DNA from: JBAXTE01 sp037130365
Lineage (GTDB): Bacteria; Bacteroidota; Bacteroidia; Bacteroidales; WCHB1-69
Reading direction: 5' to 3'
Assembly (NCBI GenBank): GCA_037130365.1
Contig: JBAXTE010000009.1
Location: forward strand, 56,335-120,334
DNA: 64,000 nucleotides
Within the stretch, counting starts at the first letter, position 1; each line of letters opens with the position of its first letter. The notes beneath the pieces are model-generated. The model did no database searches. It was not told the DNA's origin and worked only from the letters and a program-made list of their open reading frames with translations. Position numbers and translations under genes: made by a program. Positions 9,645-18,654 of this stretch are shown one piece after another.

Positions 9645-11036
9645 ATGTCACTTATAAAATCAATCTCTGGAATTAGAGGAACTATTGGAGGAAAACCAGG
9701 CAACAACCTTACTCCCATAGATATTGTAAAATTTACGGCTTCTTTTATTTCTTTCATTAAACAACAAACAGGTAAAAAACATCTCAAAATTACCATTGGT
9801 CGTGATGCCCGTATATCTGGAGATATGGTAAACCGGTTAGTTTGTGGCACTGCTATGTCGATGGGTTGCGATGTGTGTGATATTGGACTTAGCACCACTC
9901 CTACCGTTGAAATGGAAGTTGTTGGTTCTCAATCAGATTGTGGAATTATTATTACTGCGAGTCATAATCCAACTCAATGGAATGCGTTAAAACTTCTCAA
10001 CAATAAGGGAGAATTTATCAATGCAGAAGAAGGAGCTCAAGTTCTTGCTTTAGCCGAAAACGAATCATATCTATATAGTGAGGTTATGAAACTTGGTTCA
10101 TATCTTCAGGTAGAAAATGCTATTGATCGCCATATAGACCAAGTACTTGCACTTGAACTAGTTGATGTAAAAGCAATAAAAACTGCTAACTTTAAAGTAG
10201 CCATTGATTGTGTAAATTCAACTGGTGGTATCGCACTTCCAAAACTTTTAAAAGCCTTAGGAGTATCTCAGGTAACAGAATTATATTGTGACCCAAATGG
10301 TCATTTTCCACATAATCCAGAACCACTTCCAGAAAACCTTACTGAAATCAGCAACCTAATAAAAAAATCAGATATTAACGTAGGTTTTGTGGTAGATCCA
10401 GATGTTGACCGTTTAGCTATTGTTTGCGAAAATGGTGAAATGTTTGGCGAAGAGTACACATTAGTTGCGATAGCCGATTACATTTTAAAACACACTCCAG
10501 GAAGCACAGTTTCAAATCTTTCTTCTACTAGAGCATTGCGAGATGTAACCGAAAAGCAAGGACAATCGTATTCTGCTTCTGCAGTTGGTGAAGTCAATGT
10601 GGTTGAACTTATGAAATCAACACAAGCAGTTATTGGTGGTGAAGGCAACGGTGGTGTTATCTATCCAGAACTTCATTACGGACGTGATTCTTTAGTTGGA
10701 ATAGCACTTTTTCTGACTCATTTGGCAAAATCAGGAAAAACTTGTTTATCACTTCGTAGCACTTATCCCGATTATTTTATCTCAAAAAACAAAATAGAAC
10801 TTGCTCCAGATATGGATGTAGATGCAATTTTGATTAGCATCCAAGATCGATATAAAAAGCAACCTATTAATACAATTGATGGTGTAAAAATTGAGTTTGA
10901 TAAACAATGGATACACCTACGCAAATCAAACACAGAGCCAATTATTCGAATTTATTGCGAAAGCAATTCTATGACGACTGCGGAACATTTGGCAAACAAA
11001 ATAATTTCCGATATTAAAGAAATTGTATCTCAATAG
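9645..11036 (+). CDS. glmM: phosphoglucosamine mutase
   Basis: 463 residues, the normal length for Bacteroidota GlmM. It converts glucosamine-6-phosphate to glucosamine-1-phosphate in the cytoplasm for UDP-GlcNAc and cell-wall synthesis. The phosphohexomutase hallmarks are all present: TASHNP with the phosphorylated Ser106, the metal loop DPDVDR (Asp251, Asp253, Asp255), the sugar loop GEGNGG, and the phosphate-binding SNTEPIIRI near the C-terminus. The open frame extends upstream to 9612, but the promoter at 9586-9614 rules that out. The neighbouring cysteine desulfurase gene starts 3 bases after the stop and is probably co-transcribed. Phosphomannomutase is a less likely alternative. Confidence 0.92.
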   Translation: MSLIKSISGIRGTIGGKPGNNLTPIDIVKFTASFISFIKQQTGKKHLKITIGRDARISGDMVNRLVCGTAMSMGCDVCDIGLSTTPTVEMEVVGSQSDCGIIITASHNPTQWNALKLLNNKGEFINAEEGAQVLALAENESYLYSEVMKLGSYLQVENAIDRHIDQVLALELVDVKAIKTANFKVAIDCVNSTGGIALPKLLKALGVSQVTELYCDPNGHFPHNPEPLPENLTEISNLIKKSDINVGFVVDPDVDRLAIVCENGEMFGEEYTLVAIADYILKHTPGSTVSNLSSTRALRDVTEKQGQSYSASAVGEVNVVELMKSTQAVIGGEGNGGVIYPELHYGRDSLVGIALFLTHLAKSGKTCLSLRSTYPDYFISKNKIELAPDMDVDAILISIQDRYKKQPINTIDGVKIEFDKQWIHLRKSNTEPIIRIYCESNSMTTAEHLANKIISDIKEIVSQ

Positions 11037-11039
11037 CTT

Positions 11040-12155
11040 ATGCAAACCATCTATTTCGACCACGCTGCAACCACTCCTATCAATCAGGAAGTTTTTGATG
11101 TTTTGATGGCAAAAACCAAAGAAATTATTGGAAATCCATCTTCAACGCATGCGTTAGGACAAAAAGCGCGGGTAGAAATTGAGCAAGCCAGAAATACGAT
11201 TGCAAAATTATTAGGGGTTAGCGGATCAGAAATTTATTTTACTTCTGGCGCTACAGAAGCCATCAACATGATTATTAGAGGAGTTGCTGATTCAAAAAAA
11301 ATCGATAAAATTATTGTATCATCACTCGAACATCACGCTGTTTTACATGCATTGCAACATCTTCCTTTCCCCATTTCTATTGAATTTGTAGATCATAATC
11401 AACAGGGTATAATTGATTTATCTCATCTTGATACGCTTTTAACTAATAGTAATCAGGCATTTGTAATTATTATGAATGTGAATAATGAGATAGGAAACAT
11501 TAATCCAGTGGAACAAATTGCATCGATATGTAAGCGACATCATGCATTATTTTTTTCAGATATGGTGCAGGCAGTTGGAAAAACTGTGTTTTCGTTAGCA
11601 AATGTTGACTTTGCTTCGTTCTCTGCTCATAAATTTAACGGTCCCAAAGGAGTTGGATTTGCATTTATTCGTTCCGGAAACAAAATTGAGCCACTACTTT
11701 ATGGTGGTAGTCAAGAACAAAATATGCGTGCTGGCACCGAAAATCTTCCAGCAATAGTGGCTATGGCTAAGGCTTTAACCTTAGTTTTTGAGCAATTTAA
11801 TGAGAATTTCAATTATTTAACCTCATTAAAAGTCCAATTGGTAGAAAAACTAAAAACAAACTTTCCTACAATATCTTTTCATGGCACTTCTGAATTTGAT
11901 GGAGTTCCAAATATTATCAATTTCACGCTTCCTGATTTTAAGGATATGGAAATTCTTCACATTCTATTGGATATCAATGGAGTATGTATTTCGCAAGGAA
12001 GCGCATGTTCTTCTGGCTCTAATCAAAAATCAGTTGTAATCAGTGCTTTAAAAAATGGATCAGAGCAAGCCATTCGAATTTCATTCGGGATTAATAATAC
12101 GATTACCGATATCAATTCTTTTATTGAAATTCTTAAGAAAATTGTTTATAAGTAA
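11040..12155 (+). CDS. cysteine desulfurase (NifS/IscS family)
   Basis: 371 residues, PLP-dependent class V aminotransferase fold. It removes sulfur from cysteine for Fe-S clusters and thio-modified tRNA. Visible are the N-terminal YFDHAATTPIN, the His motif LEHHAVLH, the PLP lysine in SAHKFNGPKG (Lys198), the GGSQEQNMRAGTEN block, and the sulfur-carrying Cys in SQGSACSSGS (Cys323). The SSGS loop places it in the IscS/NifS group rather than SufS. The gene abuts glmM (3 bases) and no scaffold gene is adjacent. Confidence 0.92.
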   Translation: MQTIYFDHAATTPINQEVFDVLMAKTKEIIGNPSSTHALGQKARVEIEQARNTIAKLLGVSGSEIYFTSGATEAINMIIRGVADSKKIDKIIVSSLEHHAVLHALQHLPFPISIEFVDHNQQGIIDLSHLDTLLTNSNQAFVIIMNVNNEIGNINPVEQIASICKRHHALFFSDMVQAVGKTVFSLANVDFASFSAHKFNGPKGVGFAFIRSGNKIEPLLYGGSQEQNMRAGTENLPAIVAMAKALTLVFEQFNENFNYLTSLKVQLVEKLKTNFPTISFHGTSEFDGVPNIINFTLPDFKDMEILHILLDINGVCISQGSACSSGSNQKSVVISALKNGSEQAIRISFGINNTITDINSFIEILKKIVYK

Positions 12156-12184
12156 TCTTTTACTATTTTTGAAAAAAAAACCAA

Positions 12185-12463
12185 ATGGCGATTTTAAAAG
12201 TGAAGCAAAAAAAGGGAAAACGGAAAAAAGCAAAGTTTGTTAAAATTGTATTTCGAATCCCCAAGACCAGAAAAAATCAGCTTGAAGTATATTGTAGATC
12301 TAATAATACAACCCCACGAATTGCATTAAGAAGAATTATCAACAGTTACCTTGATGAAAAAACCCCAATTAAAAATGGACCTTCAGTTCCAAAAAACCAG
12401 CTAACTCTTTTTGATTTAATGGATTATGATAATGGAGGAATTCAAACCGCTATGGATTTCTAA
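12185..12463 (+). CDS. small basic protein, ribbon-helix-helix-like, function unknown
   Basis: 92 residues, very Lys/Arg-rich at the N-terminus. The segment FVKIVFRIPKTRKNQLEVY, followed by a predicted second helix (PRIALRRIINSYLDE), has the strand-helix-helix look of ribbon-helix-helix DNA-binding proteins; this is inferred from pattern only. The C-terminus (NQLTLFDLMDYDNG) is acidic. It lies 29 bases after the desulfurase gene in the same direction and may be the end of that operon. The frame is short but runs from a clear ATG to a stop with codon use like its neighbours. Confidence 0.65.
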   Translation: MAILKVKQKKGKRKKAKFVKIVFRIPKTRKNQLEVYCRSNNTTPRIALRRIINSYLDEKTPIKNGPSVPKNQLTLFDLMDYDNGGIQTAMDF

Positions 12464-12499
12464 CATTAACACCAAGAACTATTTAATACTTCACCATCT

Positions 12500-13072
12500 A
12501 TGGCTCACGAAATAATTGAAAACAAATCTTATCAAAATATTGACTTCTCTAAAAACCCAATCAAACGGGCGAACTATGATTGTTGTGAATTTATAGATTG
12601 TGATTTTTCGAATGCTGATTTTTCAAATTTCAGCTTTTCGGAATGTGTTTTTAAAAACTCCAATCTTAGCACTATATCCTTAAAAAACACAACATTAAAA
12701 GAGGTGAAGTTTGAGAATTGTAAACTAATTGGAATCATTTTTTCTGATTGCAACAAGTTCTTATTAACTCTATGTTTTGATGGTTGTAACTTGAGTTATG
12801 CCACTTTTTTTAAGCTTACATTAAAAAAAACAAGATTTTCAAATTGTCTTTTTCAAGAAACTGACTTCTCCGAAGCGGACTTATCTGGCTCGTTATTCGA
12901 TAAATGCGACTTTAGATATGCACAATTTGATCATACAATCATAGATAAATCAGATTTTAGAACTTCATTTAACTATATTATTGACCCCACACAAAATCTT
13001 ATAAAAAAGGCAAAGTTCTCCCTTGTTGGAATTCCAGGTTTATTAATGAATTTTGATATTGAAATAGATTAA
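12500..13072 (+). CDS. pentapeptide-repeat protein (Qnr/McbG-like shape)
   Basis: 190 residues built almost entirely of A(D/N)LxF-type pentapeptides, for example CDFSNADFSNFSFSECVF and TDFSEADLSGSLFDKCDF. Such repeats fold into a right-handed quadrilateral beta-helix. Members of this size with a mid-protein loop and a C-terminal helix (PGLLMNF) include the Qnr and McbG proteins, which mimic DNA and protect gyrase; whether this one does so is not shown by the sequence. It is shorter than Qnr (about 218). It follows the small basic gene by 36 bases. Confidence 0.82.
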   Translation: MAHEIIENKSYQNIDFSKNPIKRANYDCCEFIDCDFSNADFSNFSFSECVFKNSNLSTISLKNTTLKEVKFENCKLIGIIFSDCNKFLLTLCFDGCNLSYATFFKLTLKKTRFSNCLFQETDFSEADLSGSLFDKCDFRYAQFDHTIIDKSDFRTSFNYIIDPTQNLIKKAKFSLVGIPGLLMNFDIEID

Positions 13073-13218
13073 ATGTACTTAATAAATTCATTTACTGGAG
13101 AGAAAGCAACTTTTAATATGCCAGTATTATAAAATTTTAGCATTAAAATCAACTATTTACATTATTGTTTTGTTGGGTTAAAAAAATCAAAAAATGTAAT
13201 CGATATAGACAAAAAGAT

Positions 13219-13226
13219 TATTTTTG
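13219..13226 (+). promoter_or_regulatory. -7 box before the gliding-type surface protein
   Basis: TATTTTTG fits TAnnTTTG, 22 bases before the ATG at 13249. No good TTG lies at the expected -33 position, so this is a partial match. It argues against the longer open frame that starts at 13165. Confidence 0.5.
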
Positions 13227-13248
13227 CATTCAAAGAGTAAAAAGGCCA

Positions 13249-15813
13249 ATGAGAAAAACGATCATCTTATTAATTTCATTAATATTTCCAGTGATGGTCT
13301 TTGCAACTCATGAGCGTGCTGGAGAAATTACTTTCCGACATATTTCTGGGTTAACTTATGAGTTTACGGTAACAACCTACACATATACTCCAAGTCCTGC
13401 AGATAGAGATAGTCTGGAAGTTAAATGGGGAGATGGAACACTTCAAAACGTTGCTCGCGTAGAGAAAATAAATTTCCCAAACGATATTTCAAGAAATAAA
13501 TATATTATCAATCACACCTTCCCTGCATCTGGCTATTATACTGTTTCTATGGAAGATCCGAATAGAAATTATGGCGTAATAAACATTCCAAATTCTGTAA
13601 ACATTCCATTTTATATTGAAACATCTTTATTGATAAACCCATTTATTGCTGCCAATAATTCACCAATACTCTTGAATCCACCGATTGATAATGGTTGTGT
13701 GGGCGTTCCTTTTTACCATAATCCGGGTGCTTATGATCCTGATGGAGATAGTCTTTCGTACGAAATAGTAGAATGTAAGGGACTTTCTGGAGATGTAATT
13801 CCAGGTTATTCGATTCCATCGTACACTATATCTTTAAGTATCGACCCATATACTGGTGATTTTTATTGGGATAGTCCAATTATTCAAGGGGAATATAATA
13901 TTGCAATCTTAATAAATGAATATCGTGAAGGAGTAAAAATTGGAAGTTTGATTCGGGATATGCAAATCAGCATTGGCTCCTGCAACAATCAACCACCTCA
14001 AATTGAAACAATTGCCGACACCTGTATTGTAGCTGGTACTAATCTCTCCTTTTTGGTGAAAGCAACCGATCCAAATATGAATTATGTAACCTTAACGGCT
14101 ACTGGTGGAGCTTTTTCAACCACAAATCCAGCATACTTCTCACAGCCAGTCTCTGGATTAGGCACGGTTCAATCAACTTTTATTTGGAATACTAGCTGCG
14201 AAAATGTTCGAAAATACCCATACCAAGCCACGTTTAAAGCTAAAGACAATGGCATACCAATTAGCTTGGTTTCAATGCGTACCGTTAGAATTACCATTGT
14301 TGCACCTGCTCCAGAAATGTTATCAGTAAATCCCACTGGAAGTAATATGCGTGTGGAGTGGGGAAAATCACCTTGTGCAAATGCTATCGGATATAAAATA
14401 TTTAGACATGAAGGAGTTTCTGGTTGGGTTCATGGATATTGCGAAACGGGCGTTCCATCTTACACTGGCTTTCATTTAGTTGGATCTACCACTTCAATTA
14501 ATGACACTACTTTCATCGACAATAACAATGAGCTTGGAATGCTATATGGCACTCAATATTGCTATGTTGTAATTGCTACTTTCCCTGATTTTGCAGAAAG
14601 CTACGCCTCTAACGAAATGTGTGCAGCGCTAAAAAAAGATGTTCCAATTATCACAAATGTCAGTATTACAACTACTGATTTAGTTAGTGGTCAGTTGTAT
14701 TTAGCTTGGTCAAAACCAACTGCATTTGATACAATTCAATTTCCTGGACCATATGAATATCGATTGATGAGAACTGATGCTAATCAAAATAATTATGTAC
14801 AAGTTTATTCCACATCAAATCTTAACGATACAATAATCAGCGATTTAAACACAAACACCAAAAGTAAAGCTTGGAGATATAAAATTGATTTTTTTAATAA
14901 CACTTTAGGTGATACTTCACTAATTGGCACTTCAAATCCAGCAAGTAGCATTTTTGCAATTGCAAATCCATCAGACAATAGAGTAACATTAACCTGGAAT
15001 GAAAATGTTCCTTGGATAAACGATCGCTATGATATTTTCAGGTTCAATACCCTAACTTCGATCTGGGATTCAATAGGTAATTCGACGCTACAAACATACA
15101 CAGATTTTGGATTATCAAATGGAGTTGAATACTGCTACTATGTTCGAAGTGTGGGAAGATACACCATCACAGGAATTACGGACCCACTCATTAATTTATC
15201 ACAACAAGTTTGCGCAACACCAGTTGACAATATTCCTCCATGTAATCCAATATTATCTGGAAATACTGATTGTTCGGTAAACTATTTTACATGGCATTTT
15301 CTTAACGATAGCTGTTTCAACGATGTGGTTAAATATAAAGTCTTTTATTCACCATCTCAAACGGATGGTTTTACGTTAATTGATTCAATAACCAATCCGC
15401 TTGTAACAAGTATTTCATATACTGGAATCAATTCAATAGCAGGATGTTTTATGGTTCAAGCCATAGATTCCAACAATAATATTTCTCAAAGTAATTATGT
15501 TTGTATAGACATTGACAGTTGTTCTTTGTACGATTTACCTAATGTCTTTACTCCTAATGGTGACGGATTTAATGATACTTTTCATCCATTTCCTTATGAT
15601 TATGTTGAGCATATCAATATAAATATATTCAATCGTTGGGGAAATTTAGTTTTTACAAGTATAAATCCAGATATCAACTGGGATGGAAAAGATAAAAACT
15701 CAAAACAAGATTGTGTCGATGGAGTATATTTTTATATTTGTGATGTTTTCGAATATCGCTTAGGTGGAATTAAAGTGAGAACCATTTATGGGTCTGTTTC
15801 ATTATATAGATAA
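13249..15813 (+). CDS. surface protein with fibronectin-like domains and gliding-motility C-terminal domain
   Basis: 854 residues from the ATG at 13249; a signal peptide ends near VFA-THER. The N-terminal 250 residues resemble PKD/cadherin-like beta-sandwiches (VKWGDGT, NNSPILLNPPIDNGC, DPDGDSLSYEI). The middle has several fibronectin type III-like modules (VRVEWGKSPC, LYLAWSKP, VTLTWNENVPW). The last 80 residues (NVFTPNGDGFNDTFHPF, then IFNRWGNLVF, then WDGKD) are the CHU/gliding-type C-terminal domain, a type B T9SS signal found on very large surface adhesins. It is probably exported by T9SS and displayed on the cell surface. Riboflavin synthase follows in the same direction, probably by chance. 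Confidence 0.9.
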   Translation: MRKTIILLISLIFPVMVFATHERAGEITFRHISGLTYEFTVTTYTYTPSPADRDSLEVKWGDGTLQNVARVEKINFPNDISRNKYIINHTFPASGYYTVSMEDPNRNYGVINIPNSVNIPFYIETSLLINPFIAANNSPILLNPPIDNGCVGVPFYHNPGAYDPDGDSLSYEIVECKGLSGDVIPGYSIPSYTISLSIDPYTGDFYWDSPIIQGEYNIAILINEYREGVKIGSLIRDMQISIGSCNNQPPQIETIADTCIVAGTNLSFLVKATDPNMNYVTLTATGGAFSTTNPAYFSQPVSGLGTVQSTFIWNTSCENVRKYPYQATFKAKDNGIPISLVSMRTVRITIVAPAPEMLSVNPTGSNMRVEWGKSPCANAIGYKIFRHEGVSGWVHGYCETGVPSYTGFHLVGSTTSINDTTFIDNNNELGMLYGTQYCYVVIATFPDFAESYASNEMCAALKKDVPIITNVSITTTDLVSGQLYLAWSKPTAFDTIQFPGPYEYRLMRTDANQNNYVQVYSTSNLNDTIISDLNTNTKSKAWRYKIDFFNNTLGDTSLIGTSNPASSIFAIANPSDNRVTLTWNENVPWINDRYDIFRFNTLTSIWDSIGNSTLQTYTDFGLSNGVEYCYYVRSVGRYTITGITDPLINLSQQVCATPVDNIPPCNPILSGNTDCSVNYFTWHFLNDSCFNDVVKYKVFYSPSQTDGFTLIDSITNPLVTSISYTGINSIAGCFMVQAIDSNNNISQSNYVCIDIDSCSLYDLPNVFTPNGDGFNDTFHPFPYDYVEHININIFNRWGNLVFTSINPDINWDGKDKNSKQDCVDGVYFYICDVFEYRLGGIKVRTIYGSVSLYR

Positions 15814-15845
15814 CTAAATTCAATATTTAACTAAAAAGCAAAAAT

Positions 15846-16448
15846 ATGTTTACTGGCATTGTAGAAAAAACTGGAAAAATTGTCAACATCCAACGTGATA
15901 AATCGAATATTCATTTTACGATTGAAACTCCATTAGCAAAAGAGATGAAAATTGACCAAAGTATGTCGCATGACGGTGTTTGTCTAACTGCAGTTGCGGT
16001 GGATTACGACAAGAATCAATATGTGGTTACGGCCATACAAGAGACTTTAGATAAAACCAATCTTTCAACTTGGGATATTGGATACGAAGTTAATTTAGAA
16101 AGAAGTATGTCGATGGAAAATCGATTTGATGGGCACATTGTTCAAGGACATGTAGATCAAACAGCAGAATGCATCAAGGTAATCGAAGAAGATGGCAGTT
16201 GGCGTTTTTATTATAAATATGATGCAAGCTTAAATAATTTTACTGTTTCAAAAGGCTCAATCAGTGTTAATGGGGTTAGTTTGACTGTTGTTGACTCCGA
16301 AAAAGACATGTTTTCTGTTGCGATAATTCCTTACACATACGAACACACAAATTTTCACAACTTTAAACCGGGTTCAATTGTAAATATTGAATTTGACGTT
16401 TTGGGAAAATATGTCCAACGATTAATGGAGGAATACTTTAAAAAATAA
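15846..16448 (+). CDS. ribE: riboflavin synthase alpha subunit
   Basis: 200 residues, standard length. It dismutates two 6,7-dimethyl-8-ribityllumazines to riboflavin. The signature N-terminus MFTGIVEKTG is present, with two internally related lumazine-binding halves (about 1-97 and 98-200). Each half carries its conserved block: DGVCLTAV in the first, and FDGHIVQGHVDQT followed by SVNGVSLTVV in the second. The gene sits 32 bases after the surface protein gene and ends before a strong terminator. No other rib gene is in the window. Confidence 0.95.
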   Translation: MFTGIVEKTGKIVNIQRDKSNIHFTIETPLAKEMKIDQSMSHDGVCLTAVAVDYDKNQYVVTAIQETLDKTNLSTWDIGYEVNLERSMSMENRFDGHIVQGHVDQTAECIKVIEEDGSWRFYYKYDASLNNFTVSKGSISVNGVSLTVVDSEKDMFSVAIIPYTYEHTNFHNFKPGSIVNIEFDVLGKYVQRLMEEYFKK

Positions 16449-16501
16449 CTTAGGTAAGTGAATATATTAAACCATAAAAAAATCTTTCATTACATACAAC
16501 A

Positions 16502-16534
16502 AAAGGTCTTCATTTAAATTGGAGACCTTTTTTT
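16502..16534 (+). terminator. rho-independent terminator after riboflavin synthase
   Basis: An 8-bp stem (AAAGGTCT with AGACCTTT, 16502-16509 and 16523-16530), loop of 13 bases, running into seven T. It lies 53 bases after the riboflavin synthase stop. Confidence 0.85.
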
Positions 16535-16619
16535 GCATCAATTTACGCCATGTTATCAACAAAATTATTCAAACATAACAAAATCATAAAAATAAATACA
16601 TAAAAAGTTGAACAAAATG

Positions 16620-16649
16620 TTGCATACGGTAGATTTTTTATTATTTTTG
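16620..16649 (+). promoter_or_regulatory. consensus promoter of the 627-residue T9SS cargo gene
   Basis: TTG at 16620-16622, exactly 19 bases, then TATTTTTG at 16642-16649. This is the best consensus Bacteroidota promoter in the window, 41 bases before the ATG. Confidence 0.85.
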
Positions 16650-16690
16650 TAGCTGATTATTGAAAATAGTGTTTAACAAAATTAAAAACA

Positions 16691-18574
16691 ATGAAAAAAG
16701 TATTCCTTTTTTTTGCTGCAAGTGCAATGATTGTAAGTGTAGTAGCTCAAAAACCTGCTGTTAATCCGATTCCTGTTAAAATGAAACAGGTAGTTAGACC
16801 AGCTGTTGTGGATGTAAATCAATCAAATTTGACATTTACACAAAAACCTCTTGGCGTTAATTCAAAAGCCATTACTCCTGTATTTGTAGGATCATCAAGT
16901 AATCCTAATGGAATTTTAGTTCCTCAAGAAAATCAAGTAGCTTATAACGAAGCACTAAATGTATTGAGTTATACCCACAGAAGTGGTCCTTATAATGCAA
17001 GTACAACTGGAGGTGATGCTATAGGTGCACTTTCTATTAATGGTGGTGCTGCTTGGGATTCAACAAATGTTGTTTATCACAATGCAAACTTCCCAGGACG
17101 TTATCCAACTGGTTCTCTTTACAATGCAACAGGAAATACAGATATTGCAAATCTTTATTCAATTTGTGCTGGTCCTGCTCTTGCTCCTACTGCTTTTGGT
17201 GCAACTTATATTGGCTGGAAGAAAAAATCTGGCGTTGCTAAAAATTATGTTATTAATCATGGTAACACAAACCGTTTAGAACGTAATAACTTCCAAATTT
17301 GTCAAGATGGTAGATTCTATTTTAATGGTTATGCTCACCTAGATGATGGCACAAACTACACAAAATGGAATTACACACTTGTTTCTGGAAAATTAAATGC
17401 AGCTACTGATACAGTTGAAAACATTGCAACAACGATTATCGTTCCTCCTTACGCAAGATTTGGTACTGATACTTTAGGTTCTGGTGGTTATTCAGCTGCA
17501 GTTGCTTTTAACAAAGCAGGTACAGTTGGTTATTATGCTTTTTTAGGTGTTCGTAGTGATGTTGCTGTTCCTTCAGCAAATACTGCTTATCGCCCAATCG
17601 TTTACAAAACTACAGATGCTGGTACTACTTGGAATATCCAACCTGATTTTAATTTTGCAACTATCCCAGCTTTTAACCAAGTTTTACCTGGAACTGCTGC
17701 TGATACTACTGTTATTCTTCCTTTCTTTGGTTCATTCGATGATATCGCTGTAGATGCAAATGATAACTTACACATCATTTCTTATGTTTCTGGTGGATCT
17801 TCTACTCATGTTGATTCAATTGGTTACACATGGACTTATAATACTATCCAAGGAATTATGTATGATACATACATGACTACTGGTGGTGCTTGGGATGCTG
17901 TAATTATTGATTTAGTTAATACTAAAGATGTAGCTGCTGCTACTCCAGATCTCACATACGAAAACAGACTTCAAGTTGGTATGTCAAATGATGGAAAAAA
18001 CATTTTCTACTCATGGGCTGATAGTGATCCAGCTAACACCGCAACCAATGTACTTCCTGATATTTATGTTGCTGGAAGAAATATTGATTCAGTAAACGTT
18101 ATTGGAAAAACTTGTTTAACACTTGGTACTACTTTCGAAAATGCTGCAACCATGCATTGTATGGCTCCTCAAGTTCGTGATTTTGGTGGTGAATTCTATC
18201 CTTATATCGTATTAACTCAACTTGGAGCTACTGCTGATAACGATCCTTGTAAATATTATTTCTTAAAAGACGCAAAAATTGTTGTTGGAATTGAAACAAA
18301 TAATATTGATAAAAACATCGCTAACGTTTCTAACATTTATCCTAACCCAACGAATGGTTTATCAAACATTGATTTATCATTATTAAAAAGCTCAAATGTT
18401 ACAATCGAAGTTGTTAACATGATGGGACAAGTTGTTTCTAGTGATAACCTAGGAAATAAAGCTGCTGGCATGCACAAACTAACTGTTAATGCTAACGGTT
18501 TAACTTCAGGTATTTATTTCGTAACTGTAAAAGCTGGAAATAGTACTAACACAAGTAAATTAATCGTAAGATAA
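16691..18574 (+). CDS. abundant secreted T9SS cargo protein with Asp-box motif
   Basis: 627 residues: signal peptide (cleavage near VVAQ), a large beta-rich body, and a type A T9SS sorting domain over the last 75 residues (NIYPNPTNG, then VEVVNMMGQVV, then GLTSGIYFVTVKAGN, ending KLIVR). TTDAGTTWN near residue 310 fits the SxDxGxTW Asp-box of BNR/sialidase-like propellers, but no sialidase active site is evident. Codon use is strikingly biased to GCT, GGT, ACT and GTT, unlike the neighbours. Together with the consensus promoter this points to very high expression, as for a surface-layer or major outer-surface protein. Substrate and role are unknown. Confidence 0.85.
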   Translation: MKKVFLFFAASAMIVSVVAQKPAVNPIPVKMKQVVRPAVVDVNQSNLTFTQKPLGVNSKAITPVFVGSSSNPNGILVPQENQVAYNEALNVLSYTHRSGPYNASTTGGDAIGALSINGGAAWDSTNVVYHNANFPGRYPTGSLYNATGNTDIANLYSICAGPALAPTAFGATYIGWKKKSGVAKNYVINHGNTNRLERNNFQICQDGRFYFNGYAHLDDGTNYTKWNYTLVSGKLNAATDTVENIATTIIVPPYARFGTDTLGSGGYSAAVAFNKAGTVGYYAFLGVRSDVAVPSANTAYRPIVYKTTDAGTTWNIQPDFNFATIPAFNQVLPGTAADTTVILPFFGSFDDIAVDANDNLHIISYVSGGSSTHVDSIGYTWTYNTIQGIMYDTYMTTGGAWDAVIIDLVNTKDVAAATPDLTYENRLQVGMSNDGKNIFYSWADSDPANTATNVLPDIYVAGRNIDSVNVIGKTCLTLGTTFENAATMHCMAPQVRDFGGEFYPYIVLTQLGATADNDPCKYYFLKDAKIVVGIETNNIDKNIANVSNIYPNPTNGLSNIDLSLLKSSNVTIEVVNMMGQVVSSDNLGNKAAGMHKLTVNANGLTSGIYFVTVKAGNSTNTSKLIVR

Positions 18575-18597
18575 TTTACCAAAATTCTTTTCATAAA

Positions 18598-18629
18598 AAA
18601 GAGTCTCCTTATCGAGGCTCTTTTTTTTT
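18598..18629 (+). terminator. rho-independent terminator after the abundant cargo gene
   Basis: A 10-bp stem with one G-T pair (AAAGAGTCTC with GAGGCTCTTT, 18598-18607 and 18614-18623) runs into nine T. The downstream promoter box starts 5 bases later. Confidence 0.88.
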
Positions 18630-18633
18630 ATCC

Positions 18634-18641
18634 TATCTTTG
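18634..18641 (+). promoter_or_regulatory. -7 box before the S8 protease gene
   Basis: TATCTTTG, 13 bases before the ATG. The expected -33 position falls inside the 3' arm of the preceding terminator (TCG instead of TTG), so terminator and promoter are interleaved. Confidence 0.55.
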
Positions 18642-18654
18642 TAAAAAAAAAGTT

